DNA from: Chelatococcus albus
GTDB lineage: Bacteria; Pseudomonadota; Alphaproteobacteria; Rhizobiales; Beijerinckiaceae
Direction of reading: 5' to 3'
NCBI RefSeq assembly: GCF_030067675.1
Contig: NZ_JASJEV010000014.1
Location: forward strand, 1 to 64,000
Length of the DNA: 64,000 bases
In this document: in pieces, positions 8,248-17,183 of the stretch
How the letters are laid out: every line of letters begins with the position of its first letter
Position numbering within the stretch: position 1 is the first letter of the stretch
The notes under the pieces: model-generated
Told to the model about the DNA's origin: nothing
The model's input: the letters and a program-made list of their open reading frames with translations, nothing else
Database searches by the model: none
Program-made: the position numbers and the translations under genes

Positions 8248-9657
8248 TCAGCTCTCCCTGAAAGCGCGGTCGATCCGCAGCATCAACGGCTTCAGCAGAT
8301 ATTCCGAGAAGGTTCTTTGACCCGTTTCGATGAACACCTCGACGGGCATGCCCGGCTGCAAGGAGCCGAGATAGGGCGCAAGTTCGAGGCTCCGCTGAAG
8401 TTCGACCTCGACCCTGTAGAATAGCTTTCCCGACTTTGGTTCGAGCAACGCGTCAGCGGACACCGTCGTGACCGTCCCGGTGAGCATTGGCGCACGCCGC
8501 GAATTGAAGGCGAGAACGCGGATGCGGGCTGGCTGGCCGGGATACACCTCGTCGCGATCGGCGGGCCGCACCTCGCCCTCCACGATCAGGCGATCCTCGA
8601 CGGGCACGATCTCGAGCAGCGTTTCCCGCGGCGCCAGCGTGGCGTGCAGATTGCTCGCATTGAGACCGACAACGATTCCGCCCTCGGGCGCCTTCAGCTC
8701 GCTGCGAACGAACATGTCGCGCGCGACCGTGATGCGGTGCCTCAGGTCGGCAATCTCCTGGCGGACAGCGTGACGTTGCCTGGAGATGTCCTCGAGCCAG
8801 CCGTAGACGAGCTGGCGGCGCCTTTCCTCCAACTCGGCGATCTTGCCCCTCGACTGGGCGACCGACGCGGCGTTGGTCTGGATCTGGGCCGCCGCTTCGG
8901 CTGCGGCGCGTTTGAGTGCGAGAAGGCGCGGCTTGCGGGCGAGTCCCTTGGCGAGCAGGAACTCGGAATCCCTGATCTCGTCGTTGAGGTAGGCGAGCTG
9001 CTGTTCGAGGCCCTGGGAGCTGCTGGCGAGCCCCCGGATCGCATCTTCGAGCTGACGGACCTGCTCGTCGATGACCTTGCGTTGTCCCTCCAGCGACACC
9101 GCCCTCGCGGCGAATTCGGCGAGCTGCGTCTGCATCGCCGCCTGCGCCTCCGGGCGAGCGGACTGGGCGCGCAGCTCGTCCGGGAAGGACACGGTGCTCG
9201 CCCCCGCCTTCTCGGCGTCGAGCCGGGCCTCGGTCGCGAGATCGGCAAAGAGCTTGGTTTCGAGGACCCCGAGGGTCCCTTCGACCTGCGTGGTATCGAG
9301 CCGCGCCACGACCTGGCCGCGCTCCACCCGGTTGCCCTCGCGGACGAGGATGGCCTTGACGATCCCCCCTTCGAGGTGCTGCACGGCCCGGCGCTTCGAC
9401 AACACCTTGACGATGCCCGGTGCGATCACGGCGCTGGTCAGAGGAACCGTGGCGCTCCAGAGCCCGAAGCCGCCGAACAGGAGGACAAGGAGCGCGCATC
9501 CCCAGGTGACGAGACGGCGCGTCTCCGACCGAGGCCGGTCCGCCACGATATCCGGCCGGATCCCGATGACCTCACCCGCCAGGACCGGCGCTCCGTCCCG
9601 CACGAGCGCCGGAGTCCACCGGATGCCGGGGCTGCCGCTTGCGGCACGCATCACCAC
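8248..9657 (-). CDS. HlyD-family membrane fusion protein (type I secretion adaptor)
   Basis: 469 aa. One N-terminal transmembrane helix (CALLVLLFGGFGLWSATVPL, about residues 50-70) is followed by a biotinyl-lipoyl-like strand pair (GIVKVLSKRRAVQHLEGGIVKAILVREGNRVERGQVVARLD). A long coiled-coil hairpin (about 120-310) comes next, then the beta-barrel end VYPGQPARIRVLAFNSRR...PGMPVEVFIETGQRTFSEYLLKPL, a strong PrtE/HlyD signature. It links the inner-membrane ABC exporter to a TolC-type outer-membrane channel, which is not in this window. It starts 13 nt after the ABC exporter gene. Confidence 0.9.
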   Translation of the reverse strand: MVMRAASGSPGIRWTPALVRDGAPVLAGEVIGIRPDIVADRPRSETRRLVTWGCALLVLLFGGFGLWSATVPLTSAVIAPGIVKVLSKRRAVQHLEGGIVKAILVREGNRVERGQVVARLDTTQVEGTLGVLETKLFADLATEARLDAEKAGASTVSFPDELRAQSARPEAQAAMQTQLAEFAARAVSLEGQRKVIDEQVRQLEDAIRGLASSSQGLEQQLAYLNDEIRDSEFLLAKGLARKPRLLALKRAAAEAAAQIQTNAASVAQSRGKIAELEERRRQLVYGWLEDISRQRHAVRQEIADLRHRITVARDMFVRSELKAPEGGIVVGLNASNLHATLAPRETLLEIVPVEDRLIVEGEVRPADRDEVYPGQPARIRVLAFNSRRAPMLTGTVTTVSADALLEPKSGKLFYRVEVELQRSLELAPYLGSLQPGMPVEVFIETGQRTFSEYLLKPLMLRIDRAFRES

Positions 9658-9670
9658 TTCCTCCCGCCGA

Positions 9671-11429
9671 TCACGGCCTCGCTCCGCCCTGCGCGGCAGG
9701 TCGCACGCGCCGAACCGAAGTGGGCCTCGACATGCTCTGCGGCATCACCTCCGAGGGGACGCCGAAGGCAACCTGGGCGCCGTCGCGCAGGAACAGGATG
9801 AGATCGGCGACGGTGAGGAGCCGCGGACGGTGCGTGGCCACGAGCAGGGTGGCGCCGCGGGCCTTGGCCTGCCTGATCGCATCGCAAAGCGCCTCCTCGC
9901 CCTCGTAATCGAGGTTGGAATTGGGCTCGTCCAGGAGGATCAGACGCCGTTTGCCGAAGAACGCGCGCGCCAGCCCGATGCGCTGGCGCTGTCCGCCGGA
10001 CAACCTGCTGCCGTCGCGTCCGATCTCCGTCTCGTAACCGCGCGGCAGCGAGACGATCATGTCGTGGGCGCTCGCCAGCACGGCAGCCCTCACGACATCC
10101 TCGTCCGTGGCGCTCTCGTCGAACCCGGCGATCGCTTCTGCAACCGTTCCGCCCATCAGTTCGGCATCCTGCGGCAGATAGCCGACATAGCAGCCGAGCT
10201 GGTCCGGGTCCCAGTTCTCGATTGCAGAACCGTCGAACCGGATGGTGCCGGCCGTCGGCCGCGCGAGCCCGGCGATCATGCGCAGCAGCGTGGACTTTCC
10301 CGCTCCCGTCGGGCCGATGATGATGACGACGCTCGCCGGAGGGCAGTCGAAGGTGATGCCGGCGAGGATCGGGCGGCGGACGTCGGCGGTGCGAAAGACG
10401 AGACCCGTGACTTCCACGGCACCCGAGGGGGGGCAGCAAGGTCCTGCGCTGCCGGGTGGTGGCCGAGGCGACAGCGACTTTCACGTGGCCCCAGGCCTCT
10501 CGCGCCGAGATCAGGGGCCGCAATGCTGCCACCAGGTGCTCCATCGGCGCGAGTGTTCGGCTGATGATGATCGAGGAGGCGATCATGCTGCCCGGCAGCA
10601 CCTCGTTCTGCAGCACCAGCCATGCACCCGTGCCGATCGCGGCGATCTGGAGCGCAACCCTGACCAAGCGCGCGATCGAGGCGATCGCGGCGACCCGCTC
10701 GCTCGCTCTGACGACCGGCGCCAGCGCATCGTCGTTGAGGCGGACGAACTCGCGAACGGCTCCGAGCGTCCAGCCCATGGCCCTGATCAGGTTCGCATGT
10801 CTGATGATGCCGTCGAGCGTCCTTTGAGCGTGGGTGGCCGCAGCCGTGGCACGCTCCTTCTCCGCCCACGCCATGCGCTGGCCGGCGGCGGCGAGGATCG
10901 AGAGGATCAGCGCGCCGCAGAGCGCGATCGCCCCATACCAGGGGTGGATGAGGTAGAGCACGATCATGAAGGCGGGCAGGAAGGGCGCATCGATCAGCAT
11001 GGGGATCGTGCTGCTCGACAGAAAGCTCCTGAGCTCGCGCACCCTGACGATGTCATGCGTGCCCGCGTCTGCCCTCCTCGCCGGATCGACGATGGACGCC
11101 TTCAGCACGAGAGGGGCGATGGCCTGCTCGAAGCGCACGGCGAAGCGGCCGATGAGACGGTCGCGCAGCACCTCGAAGACCGTGCCAAAACCGAGTGCTG
11201 CGAAGGCGAGGGCGGTCAATGCGACGAGCGTCTCGATGCTGCCGCTCGCCAGCACCCTGTCAAATACCTCAATCGCATAGAACGGCAGGATCAGGAGAAG
11301 CGTGTTGATCGAGACGCTGAAGGCGACGATCCACGCGAACGTGGCGCACCCGGGGATCGCACCGAGCAGCGACGCGGCAGTCTCCGGGCGGTTCTTGGCG
11401 GTCGCCAGCCTTGCCGATACTTCCGGCAT
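9671..11429 (-). pseudogene. type I secretion ABC exporter (PrtD type), one frameshift
   Basis: The first frame from 11429 encodes the membrane domain (LLILPFYAIEVFDRVLASGSIETLVALT..., FEVLRDRLIGRF, LPAFMIVLYLIHPWYG). The ATPase lies in another frame from about 10417: Walker A GPTGAGKS, Q-loop YLPQDAELM, signature LSGGQRQRIGLARAF, Walker B LILLDEPNSNLD, H-loop ATHR. The shift coincides with the GGGGGGG run at 10427-10433; with six G the gene reads through as about 585 aa, normal for PrtD, without a C39 peptidase domain. CGGAGG precedes the start. All other motifs are intact, so a recent mutation or a sequencing error is likely. Confidence 0.85.
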
Positions 11430-11616
11430 GCGCCCTCCGAGAGCAGCAGCGCAGACTACACTTCGCGAACGACGATCCTGCCGCCGCCCATCCTGCGAAC
11501 CGGCTGCAACTGCAAGGGCTGTGGAAATAACGCCATCCTCCGGCGGCGCGTCGTGCTGCCGGCCATTGCCAACCTGTGTGCGGGAAGAGGTTACGGAAGG
11601 GCGACGGTGATAATAA

Positions 11617-11630
11617 TCCCCAATTGGGGA
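11617..11630. promoter_or_regulatory. Palindrome TCCCCAATTGGGGA upstream of the exporter
   Basis: A perfect 14-bp palindrome lies 187 nt upstream of the exporter start. It shares the flanking AAT on its left and GACNAAA on its right with a second dyad upstream of the RTX gene (13233-13246). A common regulator is the natural reading. I match it to no named operator. Confidence 0.55.
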
Positions 11631-11720
11631 CGAAAAAGCGTCCCGTGCCTCCCCCCGGGGCGCCGGCTCCCCGTCTGCCGGTCATCCGATGGTCACAACG
11701 AGCGCGACCTCAACGGAAGC

Positions 11721-11745
11721 GGCGGCGGCACAGCGCGCCGCCGCC
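11721..11745 (-). terminator. Strong hairpin between the RTX gene and its exporter
   Basis: On the minus strand GGCGGCGGC and GCCGCCGCC form a perfect 9-bp GC stem with a 7-nt loop, beginning 19 nt after the RTX stop codon. No clean T-run follows. In type I secretion operons a stem-loop after the substrate gene often limits transcription into the transporter genes, so substrate is made in excess. Confidence 0.5.
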
Positions 11746-11764
11746 ATCCTTGGACACCAGGGGC

Positions 11765-13084
11765 TCATACGATGGACACGACCGTATACCCCGCGTCGGC
11801 GTTGATGTCGGCAATAGAGGTATAGGGCGTCCCTCCTCCGGATACGCCGTCGAGCTGAATGACGCCGAACCCGAAGTCGAGGGTTGTATTCGTGCCATCG
11901 TCGACGACGACGACGGTCGCGGGATCGAACCCCGGTGCGGCATCGACGACGACGGTATCCCCGTCGGCGAAGCTCAGGTCGGTCACTTCGTCATTGCCGA
12001 AATTGGTGGCTGTGTTGTCGCCGAAGTTGTGGGTGTCCGTGCCGCCTCCGCCGGTCAGAAGGTCATCGCCGGTTCCGCCGTTGAGCACATCGGCGCCGTT
12101 GCCTCCGTCGAGCTCATCGTCCCCGGCACCACCGTTGAGGGTATCGTTGCCCGCGGCGCCGCTGAGCGTATCGTCGCCGGCGCTGCCGTTCAGCGTATCG
12201 TTGTCGGCCCCGCCGTCCAGCGTGTCGTCTCCGGCGTCGCCGTTGAGCGTGTCGTTGCCGGTGCCGCCGGAGAGTTCGTCTGCGCCGTCGCCGCCGTTCA
12301 ACGTGTCGTTCCCGGCGCCGCCCGCCAAGACGTCGTCGCCGGCGTCGCCGAACATGGTGTCGACACCATTGCCGCCATCCATGATGTCGTCCCCGGCGCC
12401 GCCGTGCATCAGGTCGTCGCCGTCGCCGCCGTTCACCGCGTCGTTGCCGACGCCACCGTCGAGCGTGTCGTTGCCGGCGCCACCATTCAGCGTGTCATTG
12501 CCGAAGCCGCCGTTCAGCGTGTCGTTACCGGCGCCGCCGTTGAGCGTGTCGTTGCCGAGGCCGCCATTCAGCGCGTCATTGCCGTCGCTGCCATTCAGGG
12601 TGTCGTTGCCGGCATCGCCGAAGAGCGTGTCATTGCCGGTCCCGCCGTCGAGCGTGTCATTGCCGGCCCCACCGTGAAGGTCATCGTTGCCAGTGCCGCC
12701 CAACAGCGTGTCGTTACCGGCGCCACCGTCGAGCGCGTCGTTGCCCGCGCCGCCGCTCAGGGTGTCGTTGCCGGCGTTGCCGTTCAGGGTGTCGTCGCCG
12801 ATCCCGCCGTCGATGAAGTCGTCGCCGGCTCCGCCGTTGGCCGTGTCATTGCCGGCGCCGCCAAAAATCGCGTCAGCGCCGGCGCCGCCGTTCAGCGTGT
12901 CGTTGCCGGCGCCCCCGTCCAGCAGGTCATTTCCCGGACCGCCGTCCAGCGTGTCGTCGCCGCCCAAGCCGATCAGGACGTCATTGCCCGAAAGGCCGCT
13001 GATCGTATCGGCTACCGCAGTTCCCACCAGCACGGGGTTGTCGATACCGTTGTCGTTGCCGAGTGTTCCAATGATGACAGCCAT
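11765..13084 (-). CDS. RTX (hemolysin-type calcium-binding repeat) secreted protein
   Basis: 439 aa starting [13 protein letters not shown], with GGAG 8 nt before the ATG at 13084. An in-frame upstream Met at 13156 lacks the fit. After about 31 residues, 35 uninterrupted GGxGxDxLx nonapeptides run to about residue 346, then a C-terminal part ending ...[17 protein letters not shown], an acidic-to-hydrophobic tail typical of uncleaved type I secretion signals. No enzymatic, adhesin or lipase domain is visible: almost the whole protein is calcium-binding beta-roll. It is the probable substrate of the exporter encoded downstream. Role could be a matrix, surface-layer or calcium-dependent coat protein; this is inference. 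Confidence 0.9.
   Translation of the reverse strand: MAVIIGTLGNDNGIDNPVLVGTAVADTISGLSGNDVLIGLGGDDTLDGGPGNDLLDGGAGNDTLNGGAGADAIFGGAGNDTANGGAGDDFIDGGIGDDTLNGNAGNDTLSGGAGNDALDGGAGNDTLLGGTGNDDLHGGAGNDTLDGGTGNDTLFGDAGNDTLNGSDGNDALNGGLGNDTLNGGAGNDTLNGGFGNDTLNGGAGNDTLDGGVGNDAVNGGDGDDLMHGGAGDDIMDGGNGVDTMFGDAGDDVLAGGAGNDTLNGGDGADELSGGTGNDTLNGDAGDDTLDGGADNDTLNGSAGDDTLSGAAGNDTLNGGAGDDELDGGNGADVLNGGTGDDLLTGGGGTDTHNFGDNTATNFGNDEVTDLSFADGDTVVVDAAPGFDPATVVVVDDGTNTTLDFGFGVIQLDGVSGGGTPYTSIADINADAGYTVVSIV
12047..12991 (-). repeat. 35 tandem RTX nonapeptide repeats
   Basis: Thirty-five consecutive 27-bp units encode GGAGNDTLN-like nonapeptides with no interruption. The most frequent unit is AGNDTLNGG. The repeats fold into parallel beta-rolls on binding calcium, which helps extraction through type I exporters. 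The array also produces long meaningless open frames on the opposite strand. Confidence 0.9.
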
Positions 13085-13230
13085 GGCAATTACTCCATCA
13101 TCCAGAGCTGACTTGTGCAAATGGCGCAGTTCTACGGCTGCCGTGGCAGATTTCACGTGCCAAAGCCAGATCTTGTGGGGTTCACACCATGCAGAGAGCT
13201 GGGACGCTACGGAGAGTTAGCCCAAGGCAC

Positions 13231-13246
13231 AATCCCCAGCTGGAGA
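13231..13246. promoter_or_regulatory. Second dyad, AATCCCCAGCTGGAGA, upstream of the RTX gene
   Basis: The core TCCCCAGCTGGAGA (13233-13246) is a near-palindrome with one mismatched pair, about 150 nt upstream of the RTX start. Across 21 positions it shares about 17 with the site at 11615-11635, including AATCCCCA, GG and GAC. The remaining sequence between 13085 and 13411 holds no gene I can support. Confidence 0.5.
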
Positions 13247-13411
13247 CAAAACGCGACCGGCCGTGCGGCGCCCCCCGGCGCTCCGGCAGGCCGCGATTGA
13301 ACATATCTTGAGAACCTGGGCCGCTCCGGGCCGGCGCGAACGCCTTCGCCGGTGGGGAGCACATGGAGGACGATCGGGACCTGCCGACGCGAGATCTTCC
13401 GCATTGCGCCT

Positions 13412-13915
13412 TCAACTCCCGATGAGATGACTGGTTATCACGGCCGTGAGATAGAGGCCCGCGCCGAAGGAGAGATGCGTTACGACGGTCCGGACGCGCG
13501 CCTTGTTCGGCGCGGGCGTCCGCGACGCGGCAACGCCCAGCCCGAGGCACGGCTGAAGCACGAAGAATGGTGCCATCGTGGTCGCGAGGCCGACGGCCAT
13601 GGCAGGGCCGAACGACGGGTTCCGCAGCCAGTGCTCGCCCCAGATCGCCACGAGGCCGGCGGCGAAGGCGATGCCGATGGCATAATGGGCCGCCCAGCCG
13701 ATCGCAGCCTCGCCGGCAACCTTCGGCGCGCGCGCAATCGCCTCGTGCCGGAACTCCCCGCGCCCGAAATGCCCGATCCAGCGCCCCACCAGGGCATAGT
13801 CGAGCGGCGCGATGCCGAGGACGCGTTTCCCGAAGAATGCCCACAGGTCCATGGCCAGCGTCGCGCCCACGCCGATCATGACAGTATGCAGGACAGTCTG
13901 CATCCCCGTCGTCAT
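13412..13915 (-). CDS. DUF2938 family membrane protein
   Basis: The start at 13915 (MTTGMQTVLHTVMIGVGATLAMDLWAFFGKRVLG) gives 167 aa; a longer frame starts at 13942. Four hydrophobic segments are visible: VLHTVMIGVGATLAMDLWAF, AAHYAIGIAFAAGLVAIWG, FGPAMAVGLATTMAPFFVLQPCLG and LSFGAGLYLTAVITSHL. The order and motifs match DUF2938, an uncharacterised inner-membrane family often paired with a MerR regulator. A MerR gene is divergent here, with a promoter of the MerR type between them. Confidence 0.8.
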   Translation of the reverse strand: MTTGMQTVLHTVMIGVGATLAMDLWAFFGKRVLGIAPLDYALVGRWIGHFGRGEFRHEAIARAPKVAGEAAIGWAAHYAIGIAFAAGLVAIWGEHWLRNPSFGPAMAVGLATTMAPFFVLQPCLGLGVAASRTPAPNKARVRTVVTHLSFGAGLYLTAVITSHLIGS

Positions 13916-14026
13916 GCGGCGACGCCCCTGGCGTGAGCGCACCGACGGGCGGCCGATCGGGAGAAACGGTCGAATGCCTTCTTTGGCATGGCGTGGCCTC
14001 GCTTGCGGGAACAGGACGCATTCTGC

Positions 14027-14058
14027 ATCCTGCCAGTTCAGGTGAACTTGAGGTCAAG
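14027..14058 (-). promoter_or_regulatory. MerR-type promoter with 19-bp spacer, for the DUF2938 gene
   Basis: On the minus strand TTGACC (14057-14052) and CAGGAT (14032-14027) are separated by 19 bp, the long spacer that MerR activators correct by twisting DNA. The spacer carries dyads: CTTGAGGTCAAG at 14047-14058 and TTCAGGTGAA at 14037-14046. TTGACCTCAAGTT resembles the first half of SoxR-type operators. CTTGAGGTCAAG also overlaps the leader of the MerR gene, so autoregulation is likely. Confidence 0.55.
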
Positions 14059-14059
14059 C

Positions 14060-14488
14060 ATGAAGGCGGTGGACATCGCGGAGTTGGCGAAAGTGTCCGG
14101 CGTTCCGGCGTCCACCTTGCGCTTCTACGAGGAGAAGGGCCTCATCACCTCGATCGGCCGGCGGGGCCTGCGCCGCGTCTTCGCGCCCACCGTGCTCGAC
14201 CAGCTCGCCCTGATCGCGCTCGGCCAGACAGCGGGTTTCTCGTTGACCGAAATAGCCGCGATGTTCGGGGCCGACGGCGCGCCGCGCATCCGGCGCGAGC
14301 TGCTCGCGGCCAAGGCGGACGAACTCGACCGGACCATCAGGCGCCTGTCGGCGATGCGCGACGGCTTGAGGCACGCCGCCCGGTGCACGGCGCCAAGCCA
14401 TCTGGAATGCCGGACCTTCCGCCGCCTGATGCGCGCCGCCTCGGCGAGACGCTCCTGGGCGCGGGACGGTCGAAAACCGGCACCCTGA
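14060..14488 (+). CDS. MerR-family transcriptional regulator
   Basis: 142 aa starting MKAVDIAELAKVSGVPASTLRFYEEKGLI, the classical MerR wHTH (residues 1-70, with RRVFAPTVLDQLALIALGQTAGFSLTEIAAMF). A short dimerisation helix (KADELDRTIRRLSAMRDGLRHA) follows. Cysteines at about 111 (ARCTAP) and 119 (LECRTF) are spaced like those of redox- or metal-sensing MerR members, but the ligand cannot be read. The start at 14060 lies 2 nt after the dyad. Confidence 0.85.
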   Translation: MKAVDIAELAKVSGVPASTLRFYEEKGLITSIGRRGLRRVFAPTVLDQLALIALGQTAGFSLTEIAAMFGADGAPRIRRELLAAKADELDRTIRRLSAMRDGLRHAARCTAPSHLECRTFRRLMRAASARRSWARDGRKPAP

Positions 14489-14787
14489 CGCGGGCGAAAC
14501 CCAGAGCGCGATGCCCGGAAGCGGACACCACCCCTCGAAGAACACCGCGCTCAACCCATTGTAGTGGATGAATCTTTCTGCAGCCTGGCAATTCCGTCCG
14601 TTTGCGGGTTGATCGAGCGATCCGGCCCTTGGGTCTGGGGTCGACAAGGAAGTGGGGCCTTGGCGGGTGCCGGGGAACGCGGCCTTCAGCGCCGTCGCCG
14701 GCTGTCGCCGCTCTCGCGAGCCGAGGCCAACAGCGGGAAGGTGCGATCGCCTCGTCAAACTGCGCCCTGCGGCCCCGAGGTCCGGCG
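14489..14787. other. Intergenic stretch without a supported gene
   Basis: About 300 bp between convergent genes. Frames run open on both strands from GC bias alone, and none has homology I recognise. No terminator with a T-run is seen. Confidence 0.5.
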
Positions 14788-15336
14788 TCAGCGCGGTCCC
14801 AGGTTGTGAGAAGTCGCGATGCGCCACTCGGCGATCGGGATTGTCTGCGCCGATCGGACGACGCACAGGCGGTCGAAGGTGATCGGTCGTCCTGCCAGCC
14901 GGCCGGCGAGCCGCTCCTGGGCCGCGGCCTTGGCCGAGGGCGCGACGGGGCCGTAGGCAAGGGAAACGTGGGGCAGGAAGTTCGCGGCCGAGCCTGCAGC
15001 GAGGCGGCTCATGCACGCCTCCTTCAGGCGCAGCAGCTCGCCCGCAGGCTCGAACGCGGCATAGAGCGAGCGAAAGAAGGCGTCGGTCGCGGAGATCGAC
15101 GTGACGGGCGCCGGGAAAGCAGCCGCAGCGGAGGCAATCTCGGCGATCGGCCCTGCGAGCCGGCCGGCACTCGCCGGCATGTCCTCCACGAGCGTCAGAT
15201 GCGGCTGAAAGACGGGCGACGCAAAGGCGGCGGCCAGCTCTTCGACGATTGTGGAGAGAAGCGTCTCGTCGGCGCGGCAGGGCATCAGCCAGACCGAATG
15301 CCGCTCGCCGCCCTCGGGATCGCGTTCCTTGCTCAT
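14788..15336 (-). CDS. 2H phosphoesterase (2'-5' RNA ligase / cyclic phosphodiesterase-like)
   Basis: 182 aa with the two HxT/S motifs of the 2H superfamily: HLTLVE near residue 46 and HVSLAYG near 133. The start ATG at 15336 lies 23 nt after the end of the permease gene, so the gene closes the ABC-transporter operon. 2H enzymes act on cyclic phosphates or 2'-5' bonds. Its place in a transporter operon suggests a phosphate-ester or cyclic phosphodiester substrate, which is inference. Confidence 0.75.
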   Translation of the reverse strand: MSKERDPEGGERHSVWLMPCRADETLLSTIVEELAAAFASPVFQPHLTLVEDMPASAGRLAGPIAEIASAAAAFPAPVTSISATDAFFRSLYAAFEPAGELLRLKEACMSRLAAGSAANFLPHVSLAYGPVAPSAKAAAQERLAGRLAGRPITFDRLCVVRSAQTIPIAEWRIATSHNLGPR

Positions 15337-15359
15337 GGGCACGATCTCCCCTCCCCTCG

Positions 15360-16172
15360 TCAGTGACCGACCTTGGCCAGCACGTCTGACTTCAGGAAGC
15401 GCTCGATGAAGAGCATGAAGCCGACGGACGGCACGAGCAGGATGAGCGCCGTGATCGAGGCGATCTGGTAGTTGCCGCCCATGCTGGCGTTGTAGAGCAG
15501 GAGCGGCAGCGTCGTGACCTGCGGCACGCCGACAAAGAAGGTGCCTGTGAACTCGTCGAGGGACTCGAGGAATACGAAGATGGCGCTCGCCATGATGCCG
15601 GGCGCGGCAAGTGGCAGGGTCACGCTGAAGAAGGCGCGCAGGGGTGAGGCGCCCATGTTGCGGGCAGCGAGCTCGAGATCGCGGTCGACCGCGGCGAAGG
15701 CAGCCGCCGCGATCCATACGGAATAGACGAGGCCGTGCGCGGCGTGCACCAGCACCACGCCGGGAATGGTGCCGGCGAGGTTGAAGGCATAGAAGATGCG
15801 GGCCACGTTGATGTAGACGGCGACCGACGGAAAGGCTTGCGGAAGCAGGAAGACGACCATGATCACCGCGCGCCAGGGCAATTTGAGCCGAGCCAGGGCG
15901 TAGCCTGCAGGCACCGACAGCGCCAGCGCGACCACGACGACGGTGAGCGCGATGGTGACGCTCGTCACGAGCGAGGCCATGGCGTCGCCCGTCGGGCGGA
16001 AGACCACCTCCCAGTATTTCAGCCCATAGCTGACCGGCAGCTTGAACGGCGCATACCAGCGCTCCGCCACCGACCACAGCACCAGATTGGCCAGCGGCCC
16101 GACGAGCAGGAAGGCAAAGACGGCGAGCGCGGCCGCCTTGACAAGTGGGACGGCGAAAGCACGCGCGATCAT
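15360..16172 (-). CDS. ABC transporter permease (PotC/type I importer family)
   Basis: 270 aa with about six membrane spans. The cytoplasmic EAA loop is ELAARNMGASPLRAFFSVTLPLAAPGIM, which docks on the ATPase. The start at 16172 overlaps the preceding permease stop by four bases (ATGA), implying coupled translation. It forms the channel with the partner permease. Confidence 0.9.
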   Translation of the reverse strand: MIARAFAVPLVKAAALAVFAFLLVGPLANLVLWSVAERWYAPFKLPVSYGLKYWEVVFRPTGDAMASLVTSVTIALTVVVVALALSVPAGYALARLKLPWRAVIMVVFLLPQAFPSVAVYINVARIFYAFNLAGTIPGVVLVHAAHGLVYSVWIAAAAFAAVDRDLELAARNMGASPLRAFFSVTLPLAAPGIMASAIFVFLESLDEFTGTFFVGVPQVTTLPLLLYNASMGGNYQIASITALILLVPSVGFMLFIERFLKSDVLAKVGH

Positions 16173-17002
16173 GCCGTTGCCTCCCGCCTGAGGTTGTGAC
16201 GCAGGTAGATGAAGGCGGCGACCGCGGTGATCGCGTAGGAGATGACGCCGAGCGCGTTGGCGACCGGATAGTCGCCGTAGGAATTGATGCGGAAGGCCAT
16301 GTCCACAGTGAGCATGGTGGGCTGGGACCCGGCGACCATGATGGGCACCGACAGGACGGAGAGCATCGTCACGAAGGACAGGACGAGCGCCACCATGAGC
16401 GTCTGTGCGACCTGCGGCAGGACGATCTCGACGAGGACGCGCAGGCGCGACGCCCCCAGGTTGCGGCCTGCTTCGATGGTCGCGCGGTCGAGCGAGGCCA
16501 TGGCGCCGGCGAGCAGGAGGGTGACGAAGGGCACCTGTTTCCAGACGAAGGTGATGACGATGCCCCGCCAGTCGAGGAGGCTCGTCGTCTCCGCGGGATC
16601 GAAGAGGCCGACCGCGACCAGCGAATTGTTCATGAGCCCGTTCTTGGCAAGGAACGTGCGCATGCACTGCGCCGCCACGATGAAGGGAATGAACAGCGGC
16701 CAGCGGTACATGAAGCGCAGGGCCGCGACGAGCCAGCGGGTCTCGCTCAGGGTCAGGGCTCCGGCGATGGCGACCGAGGCGATGGCGGTGAGGACCGTCG
16801 ACAGGCCCACGATGAAGAGCGTGTAGAGGATGTCGCCCGAATAGAGCTCGAACGCCTTGGAGAAATTGGCAAGCGTCGGCGCGCCGGCCGCGTCCGTGAA
16901 GGCGGAGACGACCGAGAAGCCGAGCGGGTAGAGAAAGAGGGCGGCCACCAGGGCGAGCGCCGGCGCGACGAGCGCGAGGCCGAGGAACGAGGAACGGGTC
17001 AT
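16169..17002 (-). CDS. ABC transporter permease (PotB family)
   Basis: 277 aa starting MTRSSFLGLALVAPALALVAALFLYPLGF, about six membrane helices, with the EAA loop IEAGRNLGASRLRVLVEIVLPQVAQ. GGAGG lies 5 nt before the ATG at 17002. It sits between the binding-protein gene and the second permease. Confidence 0.9.
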   Translation of the reverse strand: MTRSSFLGLALVAPALALVAALFLYPLGFSVVSAFTDAAGAPTLANFSKAFELYSGDILYTLFIVGLSTVLTAIASVAIAGALTLSETRWLVAALRFMYRWPLFIPFIVAAQCMRTFLAKNGLMNNSLVAVGLFDPAETTSLLDWRGIVITFVWKQVPFVTLLLAGAMASLDRATIEAGRNLGASRLRVLVEIVLPQVAQTLMVALVLSFVTMLSVLSVPIMVAGSQPTMLTVDMAFRINSYGDYPVANALGVISYAITAVAAFIYLRHNLRREATA

Positions 17003-17183
17003 GGCGCCTCCCGGTGATGCCTGCCGCAAGATGGCCCGACGCCCCGTCGCCGCCTCCACGGAAGCGGACGCGGCATCGGGGCCCGCGATGTCGGGGACGA
17101 CGCGCGAGAGCGCCCGAAGCGGTGCCGACCGAGCCCCGGGGAGGATAGCCCCGGGGCCGAGCGGTGCGTGATCCCGGACGGGC

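Noticed and set aside
11576-13111. Long plus-strand frame of about 511 codons with Val/Ala-rich repeats
   Set aside because: It is the antisense of the RTX array; the periodic codons keep the other strand open. No homology or start signal.
13144-13166. sigma-54-like TGGCACG upstream of the RTX gene (minus strand)
   Set aside because: The -12 TTGC element is not at the required distance; only ATCTGC follows.
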